The translations under genes and the position numbers were made by a program. A stretch of 6,060 bases of DNA, from NCBI GenBank assembly GCA_937951455.1, contig CALFBU010000271.1, forward strand, positions 1-6,060, in the 5' to 3' direction. The notes under the pieces were generated by a model. It had not been told where the DNA came from, ran no database searches, and saw only the letters and a list, made by a program, of their open reading frames with translations. Of this stretch, positions 1 to 6,060 are shown piece by piece. Positions within the stretch are counted from its first letter, which is position 1. Every line of letters starts with the position of its first letter. The DNA is from an uncultured Rhizobiaceae group bacterium (GTDB lineage Bacteria; Pseudomonadota; Alphaproteobacteria; Rhizobiales; Rhizobiaceae).

Positions 1-1326
1 GGCTTTGATGCGTTGAAAGAAAAAGTAAAAGACTTCGCGCCAGAAGCCATGAGTGAAGTTTGTGGCATTGCGCCAGAAGTGCTTCGCGATGTTGCAAGGG
101 TCTATGCTACCTCTGAACGCTCAATCATATTCTGGGGCATGGGTGTTTCTCAACACACGCACGGAACAGACAACGCCCGTTGTTTGATTGCACTCGCGCT
201 GATTACAGGGCAGGTGGGGCGTGAAGGTACGGGCTTGCATCCACTTCGTGGTCAAAACAACGTGCAAGGTGCATCCGATGCGGGTCTTATTCCGATGATG
301 TATCCGGATTATCGTTTGGTCGAAAACGAAAGCATTCGTGGTGAAATGGAAGACTTTTGGGGCAGAACGCTTGATCCAAAGCGCGGCCTGACGGTTGTTG
401 AAATCATGGATGCCATTCACGATGATGAAATCTCAGGCATGTACATCATGGGCGAAAACCCTGCCATGTCTGACCCGGATCAAATCCATGCACGCAGTGC
501 GCTCGCGAAGCTTGATCATTTGGTTGTGCAAGACATCTTTCTTACTGAAACCTGCTGGCATGCGGATGTGATTTTGCCTGCCTCGGCACATGCAGAAAAA
601 CTGGGTACATTCACCAATACAAACCGTCAGGTTCAGCTTGGGCGTCCTGCGATTAATCCACCAGGTGAAGCGCGTCAGGATTGGGAGTTGATCGTAGAGC
701 TTGCAAACCGTGTTGGCCTTGACTGGAAATACGATGGCGTTGGCGATGTCTACACTGAAATGGCATCCGTCATGAATTCACTCAACTATATCACTTGGGA
801 ACGCCTCAATGAAGAAGATGTTGTGTGCTATCCAGTCGATGAGCCGGGCGGCTTTGGCAATGAAGTGATTTTCACAAACGGTTTCCCAACTGCCGATGGA
901 CGAGGCAAAATTGTCCCCGCAGATTTATTGGCACCTGATGAAGTCCCGGACGAAGAATTCCCGATGGTACTCACCACAGGCCGCTTGCTAGAGCATTGGC
1001 ATACGGGTGCCATGACACGTCGCTCTGCAGTCCTGGATGAACTTGAACCAGAAGGCATTGCCGCCATGAATAGGCATCAAATTGCCAAATTGGGTCTGGA
1101 AGCAGGCCAGATGATCGAAGTATCCACAAGAAGAGGCACAATTTCTGCAGTGCTTCGCGAAGACCGCGATGTGGCTGATGACATGGTATTCATCCCATTC
1201 TGCTTTAACGAGTCCCCAGCAAACCGTCTGACAAACCCGCAGCTTGATCCGTTCGGTAAAATCCCGGAATTCAAGTATTGCGCAGCCAAAGTTGGGCCTG
1301 TCACACAAAAAGAAGCGGCTGAATAA
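1..1326 (+). CDS. Formate dehydrogenase, molybdopterin-binding alpha subunit (5' truncated)
   Basis: This is the C-terminal 441 residues of a formate dehydrogenase catalytic subunit, open at the left edge; the true start lies outside. The enzyme oxidises formate to CO2 at a bis-molybdopterin guanine dinucleotide site in the cytoplasm. Visible are the RGQNNVQGASD motif (residues 83-93 of the visible part), whose arginine I recall as matching the active-site Arg333 of E. coli FDH-H, and a GENPAMSDPD loop. Further on are an ADVILPASAHAEKLGTFTNT stretch, a GRLLEHWHTGAMTRR motif near 327 that opens the molybdopterin-dinucleotide-binding domain, and a typical end with ESPANRLTNPQLDPFGKIPEFK. These fit the soluble NAD-linked FdsA/FdhF type. 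The Mo-ligating Cys or Sec and the N-terminal iron-sulfur domains are upstream and unseen. No fdsC or fdsD follows, unlike classical fdsGBACD operons. The family call is strong; the exact subtype is inferred. Confidence 0.93.
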   Translation, partial: GFDALKEKVKDFAPEAMSEVCGIAPEVLRDVARVYATSERSIIFWGMGVSQHTHGTDNARCLIALALITGQVGREGTGLHPLRGQNNVQGASDAGLIPMMYPDYRLVENESIRGEMEDFWGRTLDPKRGLTVVEIMDAIHDDEISGMYIMGENPAMSDPDQIHARSALAKLDHLVVQDIFLTETCWHADVILPASAHAEKLGTFTNTNRQVQLGRPAINPPGEARQDWELIVELANRVGLDWKYDGVGDVYTEMASVMNSLNYITWERLNEEDVVCYPVDEPGGFGNEVIFTNGFPTADGRGKIVPADLLAPDEVPDEEFPMVLTTGRLLEHWHTGAMTRRSAVLDELEPEGIAAMNRHQIAKLGLEAGQMIEVSTRRGTISAVLREDRDVADDMVFIPFCFNESPANRLTNPQLDPFGKIPEFKYCAAKVGPVTQKEAAE

Positions 1327-1337
1327 TCAGCCGTTTC
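1312..1337 (+). terminator. Stem-loop over the formate dehydrogenase stop codon, probable terminator
   Basis: CGGCTGA (1316-1322) and TCAGCCG (1327-1333) form a perfect 7-bp stem. It extends outward through GAAG/TTTC to 11 bp with one G-U pair. The four-base loop holds the TAA stop codon. An A-rich run lies just before it, but the T-tract after it is short and interrupted (TTTCATATTTG). Its position at the gene end supports a terminator; the weak T-tract leaves efficiency uncertain, and it could instead protect the 3' end of the mRNA. Confidence 0.5.
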
Positions 1338-1341
1338 ATAT

Positions 1342-1368
1342 TTGCACACTAAAATACTACTTTATGCC
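1342..1368 (+). promoter_or_regulatory. Tentative sucC promoter
   Basis: A TTGCAC (1342-1347) is followed after 15 bases by TATGCC (1363-1368), just downstream of the formate dehydrogenase hairpin. The spacing is short and the -10 match is poor. The only support is position and a resemblance to the TTGCAC/TATGAC pair before ppdK. No better sigma-70-like pair was found in 1327-1444. Confidence 0.18.
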
Positions 1369-1396
1369 TGTTGCCATTAGGCGATGAGGGTAATAA

Positions 1397-1434
1397 ACCT
1401 GTTCAACAAGATTCAACCTTGACTGAAAACAGGT
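1397..1434 (+). promoter_or_regulatory. Possible sucC leader stem-loop pairing with the ribosome-binding site
   Basis: ACCTG (1397-1401) pairs with CAGGT (1430-1434), TTCA (1402-1405) with TGAA (1424-1427), and CAAG (1407-1410) with CTTG (1418-1421). Together these give 13 base pairs around a 7-base loop, with a two-A bulge and one small internal loop. The CAGG in the right arm is the only Shine-Dalgarno-like sequence before sucC, 11 bases from its ATG, so folding would hide it. A short hairpin of this quality can arise by chance; function is inferred. Confidence 0.3.
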
Positions 1435-1444
1435 ATAAAACTCC

Positions 1445-2638
1445 ATGAACATTCACGAATATCAGGCAAAAGCACTTTTGAAAGAATATGGCGCACCGGT
1501 AGCTGCTGGCGTACCAATCATGACAGAGGCTGATGTTGACGCTGCCATTGATGCGCTTCCTGGCCCGCTTTACGTTGTCAAAAGCCAAATTCATGCAGGT
1601 GGACGCGGTAAAGGCAAATTCAAGGAATTGCCAGAAGATGCAAAAGGCGGTGTTCGCCTCGCATTTAACCCTGATGAAGTGCGTTCACACGTAAAAGAAA
1701 TGCTCGGCAATACGCTTGTAACAAAGCAAACTGGCCCAGCAGGTAAACAGGTAAACCGCCTTTATCTTGAAGATGGTGCGGATATTGACCGCGAACTTTA
1801 TCTTTCAGTGCTCGTTGACCGTGAAACAGGCATGGTATCGTTCGTAGCTTCAACAGAAGGCGGTATGGATATTGAGGCGGTTGCTGAAGAAACACCTGAT
1901 CTAATTCATACAATTGGTATCGACCCTGCAACAGGCTGCACACCAGCAGATGTTGCCAAACTTGTTTCAGCGTTCAAACTGGACGGCGATGCAGCCAAGG
2001 ATGCAGAAAACCTTTTCCCGATCCTTTACAATGCGTTTGTAGAAAAAGACATGAGCCTGCTCGAAGTTAACCCGTTAATCGTCATGAAAGATGGTCACCT
2101 TCGCGTTCTCGACGCTAAAATGTCATTTGATGGCAATGCAGAGTTCCGTCATCCTGAACTACAAGAACTTCGCGACTTGTCAGAAGAAGACGAAAAAGAA
2201 ATCGAAGCTTCCAAATACGACTTGGCATACATCGCGCTTGACGGTGATATCGGTTGTATGGTGAACGGTGCAGGCCTTGCCATGGCAACCATGGATATCA
2301 TCAAGCTGTACGGCGCAGAGCCGGCAAACTTCCTTGACGTTGGCGGTGGCGCAACGGTTGAAAAAGTAACAGCTGCATTCAAGATTATTACTTCAGACCC
2401 GAATGTTAAAGGCATTCTCGTCAACATCTTTGGCGGCATCATGCGTTGTGATGTCATCGCAGAGGGCGTTGTAACAGCCGTTAAGGACGTGGGCTTAAAA
2501 GTACCGCTCGTTGTGCGCCTTGAAGGTACCAAGGTTGAAGAAGGCAAAAAGATCATCAATGAAAGTGGTCTTGATGTTGTCGCAGCCGATGACCTTGATG
2601 ATGCAGCGCAGAAGATTGTGAAGGCGGTTAAAGGGTAA
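1445..2638 (+). CDS. sucC: Succinyl-CoA synthetase (ADP/GDP-forming), beta subunit
   Basis: SucC pairs with SucD to convert succinyl-CoA, phosphate and NDP to succinate, CoA and NTP in the cytoplasmic TCA cycle; the beta subunit binds the nucleotide and contributes to the succinate site. The protein has 397 residues, near the family norm (E. coli 388). The N-terminal ATP-grasp domain runs to about residue 230, with the glycine-rich GGRGKG at 52-57 and LLEVNPL at 205-211, which carries an expected metal-binding glutamate. The C-terminal ligase domain has [15 protein letters not shown] (270-284), FLDVGGGA (296-303) and [11 protein letters not shown] (326-336). The FGGIMRCD form favours true SucC over malate-CoA ligase MtkA, which I recall as having FAGINRCD. 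The ATG start is fixed by the conserved N-terminus despite a weak ribosome-binding site (CAGG, 11 bases away). sucD is not adjacent: a gene for an exported protein lies between. Confidence 0.97.
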   Translation: MNIHEYQAKALLKEYGAPVAAGVPIMTEADVDAAIDALPGPLYVVKSQIHAGGRGKGKFKELPEDAKGGVRLAFNPDEVRSHVKEMLGNTLVTKQTGPAGKQVNRLYLEDGADIDRELYLSVLVDRETGMVSFVASTEGGMDIEAVAEETPDLIHTIGIDPATGCTPADVAKLVSAFKLDGDAAKDAENLFPILYNAFVEKDMSLLEVNPLIVMKDGHLRVLDAKMSFDGNAEFRHPELQELRDLSEEDEKEIEASKYDLAYIALDGDIGCMVNGAGLAMATMDIIKLYGAEPANFLDVGGGATVEKVTAAFKIITSDPNVKGILVNIFGGIMRCDVIAEGVVTAVKDVGLKVPLVVRLEGTKVEEGKKIINESGLDVVAADDLDDAAQKIVKAVKG

Positions 2639-2663
2639 TCACCTAGACTGCTTGTGATTTTTT
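2637..2663 (+). terminator. Weak stem-loop with T-tract after sucC (attenuator or terminator)
   Basis: AATCAC (2637-2642), which begins inside the sucC stop codon, can pair with GTGATT (2654-2659). An inner AG/CT pairing is possible, and an unbroken run of six T (2658-2663) follows. This has the layout of an intrinsic terminator, but the stem is short and AT-rich, so partial termination is more likely than a full stop. If active, it would lower expression of the downstream gene and of sucD relative to sucC. Confidence 0.35.
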
Positions 2664-2687
2664 CAATAGTAGCAAAAATTGTATATT
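2660..2687 (+). promoter_or_regulatory. Tentative promoter for the exported-protein gene and sucD
   Basis: TTTTCA (2660-2665, four of six -35 consensus bases) and TATATT (2682-2687, five of six -10 bases) are 16 bases apart. Transcription would start near 2694, before the ribosome-binding site at 2710. The region is AT-rich, so chance matches are likely. It would give sucD a supply of transcript independent of the sucC stem-loop. Confidence 0.28.
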
Positions 2688-2709
2688 GTTTTAAAAATTG
2701 CGATACAAC

Positions 2710-2713
2710 AAGG
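2710..2713 (+). promoter_or_regulatory. Ribosome-binding site setting the start at 2721
   Basis: AAGG lies seven bases before the ATG at 2721. A longer frame opens at a TTG at 2679, but that start has no Shine-Dalgarno and would add 14 residues before a well-formed signal peptide. The site therefore decides for the ATG at 2721. Confidence 0.6.
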
Positions 2714-2720
2714 TTATAAA

Positions 2721-3314
2721 ATGAACATCATCCGAAAAATCACGACTGGCGCATTTGCTGCAACGATGCTGACTGTATCGGCTTTTGCTCAGCAGCAATC
2801 AGAAGTGCCTGAATCTACAACTGATCCAGTATTTTTGTTTAATCGCGTTTGTTATGCGCAGGTGCCGATTGTTAAAAACATCGAAGACATGTCCACACGC
2901 TTTGCATGGGAGCGTATGGGCGGCGAAGACCTAAAGCAATTCACGGCTCTGGAAAATCCTGATTATCTTGCAGGTTGGGATGTGCGTTTGTCCAAACGTA
3001 TCTATCGCCTTGGTGTGGTTCAATCTGCCCCAAGTGAGCAGTTCAACAAAAACTTTCCGGATTTTAAAGACGGCACCGCAACGGCTTGCACCATCGTCCT
3101 GGATGGTGAGGACGATGCAGACATCATTCTAGGGCGCATGAATACGCTGATGGGCAAAGAGCCCGTTAGTTCTGATATACCAGACGGCGAATTGCTGACG
3201 ACAACATGGGCGGGTGGCAATGAAGACTTCAAGGTTTTTGTTTTTTACAAGTCAGACAAACAAAACAGAGCAAACCTTCTAAACGTAACCATTCTTTCAA
3301 AAGAACGAATTTAA
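2721..3314 (+). CDS. Small exported protein of unknown function, between sucC and sucD
   Basis: I do not recognise this protein. It has 197 residues and a clear Sec signal peptide: basic Arg5-Lys6, a hydrophobic core at about 7-22, and a likely signal peptidase I cut after Ala-Phe-Ala at residue 23. There is no lipobox cysteine, so it is probably a soluble periplasmic protein of about 174 residues. The mature part has only two cysteines, Cys44 (in [11 protein letters not shown]) and Cys123 (in [14 protein letters not shown]), which may form a disulfide. It holds a GW pair at 85-86, mixed hydrophobic and charged stretches suggestive of an alpha/beta fold, and no further membrane segment. The layout loosely recalls other small secreted alphaproteobacterial proteins with an early cysteine, but I cannot name a family. 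It starts 82 bases after sucC and ends 36 before sucD, so it is probably cotranscribed with sucD. No link to succinyl-CoA synthetase is visible, since that enzyme is cytoplasmic. Confidence 0.85.
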   Translation: MNIIRKITTGAFAATMLTVSAFAQQQSEVPESTTDPVFLFNRVCYAQVPIVKNIEDMSTRFAWERMGGEDLKQFTALENPDYLAGWDVRLSKRIYRLGVVQSAPSEQFNKNFPDFKDGTATACTIVLDGEDDADIILGRMNTLMGKEPVSSDIPDGELLTTTWAGGNEDFKVFVFYKSDKQNRANLLNVTILSKERI

Positions 3315-3350
3315 CAAACATAAAAACTTCCACTTAGGGAACACATAAAA

Positions 3351-4253
3351 ATGTCTATTCTAATTGACCGCGATACCAAAATTCTTGTCCAGGGCCTTAC
3401 CGGCAAGACTGGCTCATTTCACACCGAACAAGCTTTGGCTTATTACGGAACACAAATGGTTGGCGGTACACACCCTAAAAAAGGCGGCGAAGACTGGACA
3501 GGTGCCAATGGTGAGAGTCTACCCATCTTTGCAACTGTAGCAGAAGGCAAGGAACGTACAGGTGCAAATGCATCTGTTGTTTATGTGCCGCCTGCAGGTG
3601 CTGCTGGCGCAATTCTTGAAGCCATTGAAGCTGAAATTCCACTTATCATCTGTATTACCGAAGGTGTGCCTGTCATGGATATGGTGAAAGTTAAAGCCAA
3701 GCTTGATAAATCAAACTCTCGTCTGATCGGCCCTAACTGCCCAGGTATCTTGACACCTGAGCAATGTAAAATCGGTATCATGCCAGGTTCTATTTTCAAA
3801 AAAGGTTCTGTGGGTGTGGTGTCGCGTTCAGGTACACTAACGTATGAAGCTGTGTTCCAAACCTCAAATGCTGGCCTCGGTCAAACCACAGCTGTTGGCA
3901 TTGGCGGTGATCCGGTTAAAGGTACAGAATTCATCGACATGCTTGAGATGTTCTTGGCGGATGATGAAACCGAAAGCATCATTATGATCGGTGAGATTGG
4001 CGGCTCTGCTGAAGAAGAAGCAGCGCAATTTATTGCTGATGAAGCCAAGAAAGGCCGTTCAAAACCAATGGCAGGCTTTATCGCAGGTCGCACAGCACCT
4101 CCTGGCCGTACCATGGGTCACGCTGGCGCGGTGATTTCCGGCGGTAAAGGCGGCGCGGAAGATAAAATCGAAGCCATGGAAGCGGCTGGCATCAAGGTCT
4201 CTCCATCACCAGCCAAGCTCGGTGAGACATTGTTGGCGGCTTTGGGTAAGTAG
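3351..4253 (+). CDS. sucD: Succinyl-CoA synthetase (ADP/GDP-forming), alpha subunit
   Basis: SucD is the CoA-binding subunit of the TCA-cycle succinyl-CoA synthetase and carries the histidine that is transiently phosphorylated. It has 300 residues, slightly longer than E. coli SucD (289). The N-terminal Rossmann-type CoA-binding domain has GLTGKTG at 15-21. The conserved LIGPNCPG lies at 125-132 and [12 protein letters not shown] at 183-194. In the ligase domain, [20 protein letters not shown] holds the expected phosphohistidine at residue 257, equivalent to His246 of E. coli. All key residues are present, so the enzyme should be active with SucC. The ATG is preceded by AGGGA (3336-3340) ten bases upstream, and the conserved N-terminus supports this start. 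No promoter is evident in the 36 bases before it. The usual alphaproteobacterial sucA and sucB do not follow; ppdK does. Confidence 0.97.
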   Translation: MSILIDRDTKILVQGLTGKTGSFHTEQALAYYGTQMVGGTHPKKGGEDWTGANGESLPIFATVAEGKERTGANASVVYVPPAGAAGAILEAIEAEIPLIICITEGVPVMDMVKVKAKLDKSNSRLIGPNCPGILTPEQCKIGIMPGSIFKKGSVGVVSRSGTLTYEAVFQTSNAGLGQTTAVGIGGDPVKGTEFIDMLEMFLADDETESIIMIGEIGGSAEEEAAQFIADEAKKGRSKPMAGFIAGRTAPPGRTMGHAGAVISGGKGGAEDKIEAMEAAGIKVSPSPAKLGETLLAALGK

Positions 4254-4293
4254 AACTACTCAAAAATACCTACGGACTTATAAAATAAAGTGT

Positions 4294-4328
4294 TGCAACC
4301 CGTTAAACCACCCGTTTAACGGGTTGCA
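4294..4328 (+). terminator. Perfect 15-bp inverted repeat after sucD
   Basis: TGCAACCCGTTAAAC (4294-4308) and GTTTAACGGGTTGCA (4314-4328) are exact reverse complements around a five-base loop, CACCC. It begins 40 bases after the sucD stop. The stem is long and stable enough to end transcription or protect the sucD mRNA, but no T-tract follows on the + strand (CTCGTTTAAGG). A more T-rich tail (ACACTTTATTTTATAAG) follows on the - strand. It may therefore be a terminator without a T-tract, a dispersed palindromic repeat, or a protein-binding site. The structure is certain; its role is not. Confidence 0.6.
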
Positions 4329-4352
4329 CTCGTTTAAGGCGTCTACTATGAC
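4324..4352 (+). promoter_or_regulatory. ppdK: Tentative ppdK promoter overlapping the hairpin's right arm
   Basis: TTGCAC (4324-4329) and TATGAC (4347-4352) are separated by 17 bases, the ideal spacing. Transcription would start near 4359, about 35 bases before the ppdK ATG. The -35 element is largely within the right arm of the inverted repeat, so anything binding the repeat could also affect ppdK. The match to consensus is only moderate. Confidence 0.3.
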
Positions 4353-4379
4353 ACTTTCAATACTTGCCTTGCATTCTGC

Positions 4380-4383
4380 GGAG
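4380..4383 (+). promoter_or_regulatory. ppdK: ppdK ribosome-binding site
   Basis: GGAG lies ten bases before the ATG at 4394. It is the best Shine-Dalgarno match in the window and supports that start, which also fits the family N-terminus (MDKWIYTFGNG). Confidence 0.65.
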
Positions 4384-4393
4384 ATACTCAATC

Positions 4394-6060
4394 ATGGATA
4401 AGTGGATTTACACTTTTGGTAACGGAAGCGCCGAGGGCGAATCTGGAATGAAAGAACTTTTGGGCGGTAAGGGTGCAAACCTTGCCGAAATGAGTTCATT
4501 AGGATTGCCGGTTCCTCCAGGATTTACGATCACGACTGAGGCTTGTAATTGGTATTATGCAAACGGCGAAGAATACCCAAAAGAATTAAACGATCAGATG
4601 GTTGCAGCGCTTGGCACGATTGAAACTGCCACAGGCCGTAAGTTTGGTGATGCAACCAGCCCCTTGCTAGTGTCGGTGCGTTCTGGAGCCAGAGCCTCCA
4701 TGCCGGGCATGATGGATACGGTTCTAAATCTGGGACTAAATGACCAGACGGTTGAAGCCATGGCAAAAGAAGCCGATGACGCGCGCTTTGCATATGACAG
4801 CTACCGTAGGTTTATTCAGATGTATTCTGATGTTGTGATGGGCGTTGATCACGGTGTTTTCGAAGACATTCTTGAAGATACCAAAGACGCAAATGGCTAT
4901 AGCCAAGATACTGATCTAACAGCAGAAGACTGGAAAGAAGTCGTCAAAAGCTATCTGAAAAGTGTTGAACAGGAACTTGGAAAGCCTTTCCCGCAAGACC
5001 CTCAAGAACAACTATGGGGTGCCGTTGGTGCGGTGTTTGCTTCGTGGATGAATGCACGCGCAAATACATATCGCAAGCTTCATAACATTCCGGTTGAATG
5101 GGGAACAGCTGTTAACGTGCAAGCCATGGTCTTTGGTAATATGGGCGATAGCTCTGCAACAGGCGTTGCCTTTACGCGAAACCCATCTACTGGTGAGAAC
5201 AAGCTTTACGGCGAATTTCTTGTAAATGCACAAGGCGAAGATGTGGTTGCCGGCATTCGTACACCGCAAGATCTAACAGAAGAAGCGCGCATCGCTGCTG
5301 GTTCTGAAATGCCTTCACTCGAAGCGATTATGCCAGAGGCATTTGCAGAATTTGTTGAAACGGCAAACAAGCTTGAAAAACATTACCGTGACATGCAGGA
5401 CCTCGAGTTCACCATCGAAAAAGGCAAGCTTTGGATGTTGCAGACTCGTGCGGGAAAACGCACGGCAAAAGCTGCATTGCGAACAGCCGTTGAGATGGCC
5501 AATGAAGGTTTGATCACAAAGGAAGAAGCCATTCTTCGCGTTGAGCCTTCTTCACTCGACCAGCTACTTCACCCAACGATTGATCCATCCGCAGAAAAAA
5601 CCGTGATTGGCAACGGCCTTCCAGCTTCTCCTGGTGCAGCTACTGGACAAATCGTATTTAATTCAGAAGATGCTGAAAAAGCAAAAAATGAAGGCACTCC
5701 AACCATCCTTGTGCGCACTGAAACCAGTCCTGAAGATATTCACGGTATGCACGCGGCAGAAGGTATTTTAACCGCACGCGGTGGCATGACATCACATGCA
5801 GCCGTTGTTGCACGTGGCATGGGTAAACCGTGTGTCTCTGGCGCAGGTGGCATTCGCATTGATTATGACGCGGGTGAACTTCGCGTGCCAGGTCATACTT
5901 TCAAAAAAGGCGACATCATCACAATCGATGGCTCAACAGGCCAGGTATTGCTGGGTGCAGTTGCCATGCAAAGACCAGAGCTTTCCGGTTCTTTTGGTGA
6001 CCTGATGGAATGGGCAGACGAATTGCGTCGCATGGATGTGCGAACCAACGCGGAAACGCC
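4394..6060 (+). CDS. ppdK: Pyruvate, phosphate dikinase (3' truncated)
   Basis: PpdK reversibly converts pyruvate, ATP and phosphate to phosphoenolpyruvate, AMP and pyrophosphate in the cytoplasm, serving gluconeogenesis or, in reverse, glycolysis. I read the frame open from the ATG to the window end: 555 complete codons of a protein usually near 880-900 residues. The N-terminal nucleotide-binding domain shows GGKGANLAEM (24-33), VRSGARASMPGMMDT (95-109), TGVAFTRNP (256-264), NAQGEDVVAGIRTP (278-291) and QTRAGKRT (350-357). The central phosphohistidine domain has SPGAATG (412-418) and GGMTSHAAVVARGMG, with the catalytic histidine at 468 and the threonine two before it, the residue that is regulated in plant enzymes. 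The visible part ends at VRTNAETP, the first motif of the pyruvate/PEP-binding barrel. The barrel's catalytic cysteine lies outside. The TSH motif and MDTVLNLG set it apart from PEP synthase and PTS enzyme I. Confidence 0.96.
   Translation, partial: MDKWIYTFGNGSAEGESGMKELLGGKGANLAEMSSLGLPVPPGFTITTEACNWYYANGEEYPKELNDQMVAALGTIETATGRKFGDATSPLLVSVRSGARASMPGMMDTVLNLGLNDQTVEAMAKEADDARFAYDSYRRFIQMYSDVVMGVDHGVFEDILEDTKDANGYSQDTDLTAEDWKEVVKSYLKSVEQELGKPFPQDPQEQLWGAVGAVFASWMNARANTYRKLHNIPVEWGTAVNVQAMVFGNMGDSSATGVAFTRNPSTGENKLYGEFLVNAQGEDVVAGIRTPQDLTEEARIAAGSEMPSLEAIMPEAFAEFVETANKLEKHYRDMQDLEFTIEKGKLWMLQTRAGKRTAKAALRTAVEMANEGLITKEEAILRVEPSSLDQLLHPTIDPSAEKTVIGNGLPASPGAATGQIVFNSEDAEKAKNEGTPTILVRTETSPEDIHGMHAAEGILTARGGMTSHAAVVARGMGKPCVSGAGGIRIDYDAGELRVPGHTFKKGDIITIDGSTGQVLLGAVAMQRPELSGSFGDLMEWADELRRMDVRTNAET

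Noticed and set aside
121..420. A 99-codon open frame on the - strand, and similar - strand frames inside the other genes
   Set aside because: They lie fully opposite conserved coding sequence and their translations lack recognisable motifs, so they are shadow frames.
1403..1594. A 63-codon - strand frame overlapping the sucC leader and start
   Set aside because: It mostly opposes sucC and resembles no protein I know; I see no ribosome-binding site or promoter supporting it.
2679..2720. A TTG start giving the small exported protein 14 extra residues
   Set aside because: It has no ribosome-binding site, it spoils an otherwise ideal signal peptide, and AAGG sits correctly spaced before the ATG at 2721.
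3236..3265. TTTTGTTT and AAACAAAA inverted repeat near the end of the small exported protein gene
   Set aside because: The arms are almost only A and T, the loop is 14 bases and it lies within coding sequence, so a chance match is most likely.
1445..4253. The pair as malate-CoA ligase (mtkAB) of the serine cycle, suggested by nearby formate dehydrogenase
   Set aside because: The residues match SucC and SucD throughout (FGGIMRCD in the beta subunit, TCA-type alpha subunit), and no other serine-cycle gene is visible.
5796..6005. A 69-codon + strand frame inside ppdK
   Set aside because: It is out of frame with the clearly conserved PpdK phosphohistidine domain and has no features of its own.

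Overview
The window looks like chromosomal DNA of an alphaproteobacterium of moderate GC (mid to upper 40s by eye). The SucC and SucD proteins have the typical alphaproteobacterial form: SucC begins [20 protein letters not shown] and SucD has 300 residues. All genes are on the + strand and base composition is even. I see no mobile elements, tRNA, rRNA or CRISPR, and no sign of recent transfer.

Layout. (1) 1-1326: the C-terminal half of a molybdopterin-dependent formate dehydrogenase alpha subunit, cut by the window edge. A hairpin built around its stop codon probably terminates it. (2) 1327-1444: a leader with a possible folded RNA element that would pair with the weak ribosome-binding site of the next gene. 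(3) 1445-2638: sucC, succinyl-CoA synthetase beta subunit. (4) 2639-2720: a short gap with a possible weak terminator or attenuator and a possible promoter. (5) 2721-3314: a small exported protein of unknown function, placed between sucC and sucD. (6) 3351-4253: sucD, succinyl-CoA synthetase alpha subunit. (7) 4254-4393: a spacer dominated by a perfect 15-bp inverted repeat. (8) 4394 to the end: ppdK, pyruvate phosphate dikinase, open at its 3' end and cut before its C-terminal barrel.

The recognisable genes are central metabolism. Formate dehydrogenase oxidises formate to CO2 and passes electrons on, probably to NAD+. SucCD performs the substrate-level phosphorylation step of the TCA cycle. 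PpdK interconverts pyruvate and phosphoenolpyruvate. Together they form a C1/C3/C4 energy and carbon node, but the sequence does not show that they share one transcript; the hairpins suggest at least three units (fdh, sucC with or without the downstream pair, ppdK).

I found no clear novel multi-gene system. The items most worth checking are the exported unknown protein splitting sucC from sucD, the long hairpin before ppdK, and the possible structures at the sucC leader and just after sucC.
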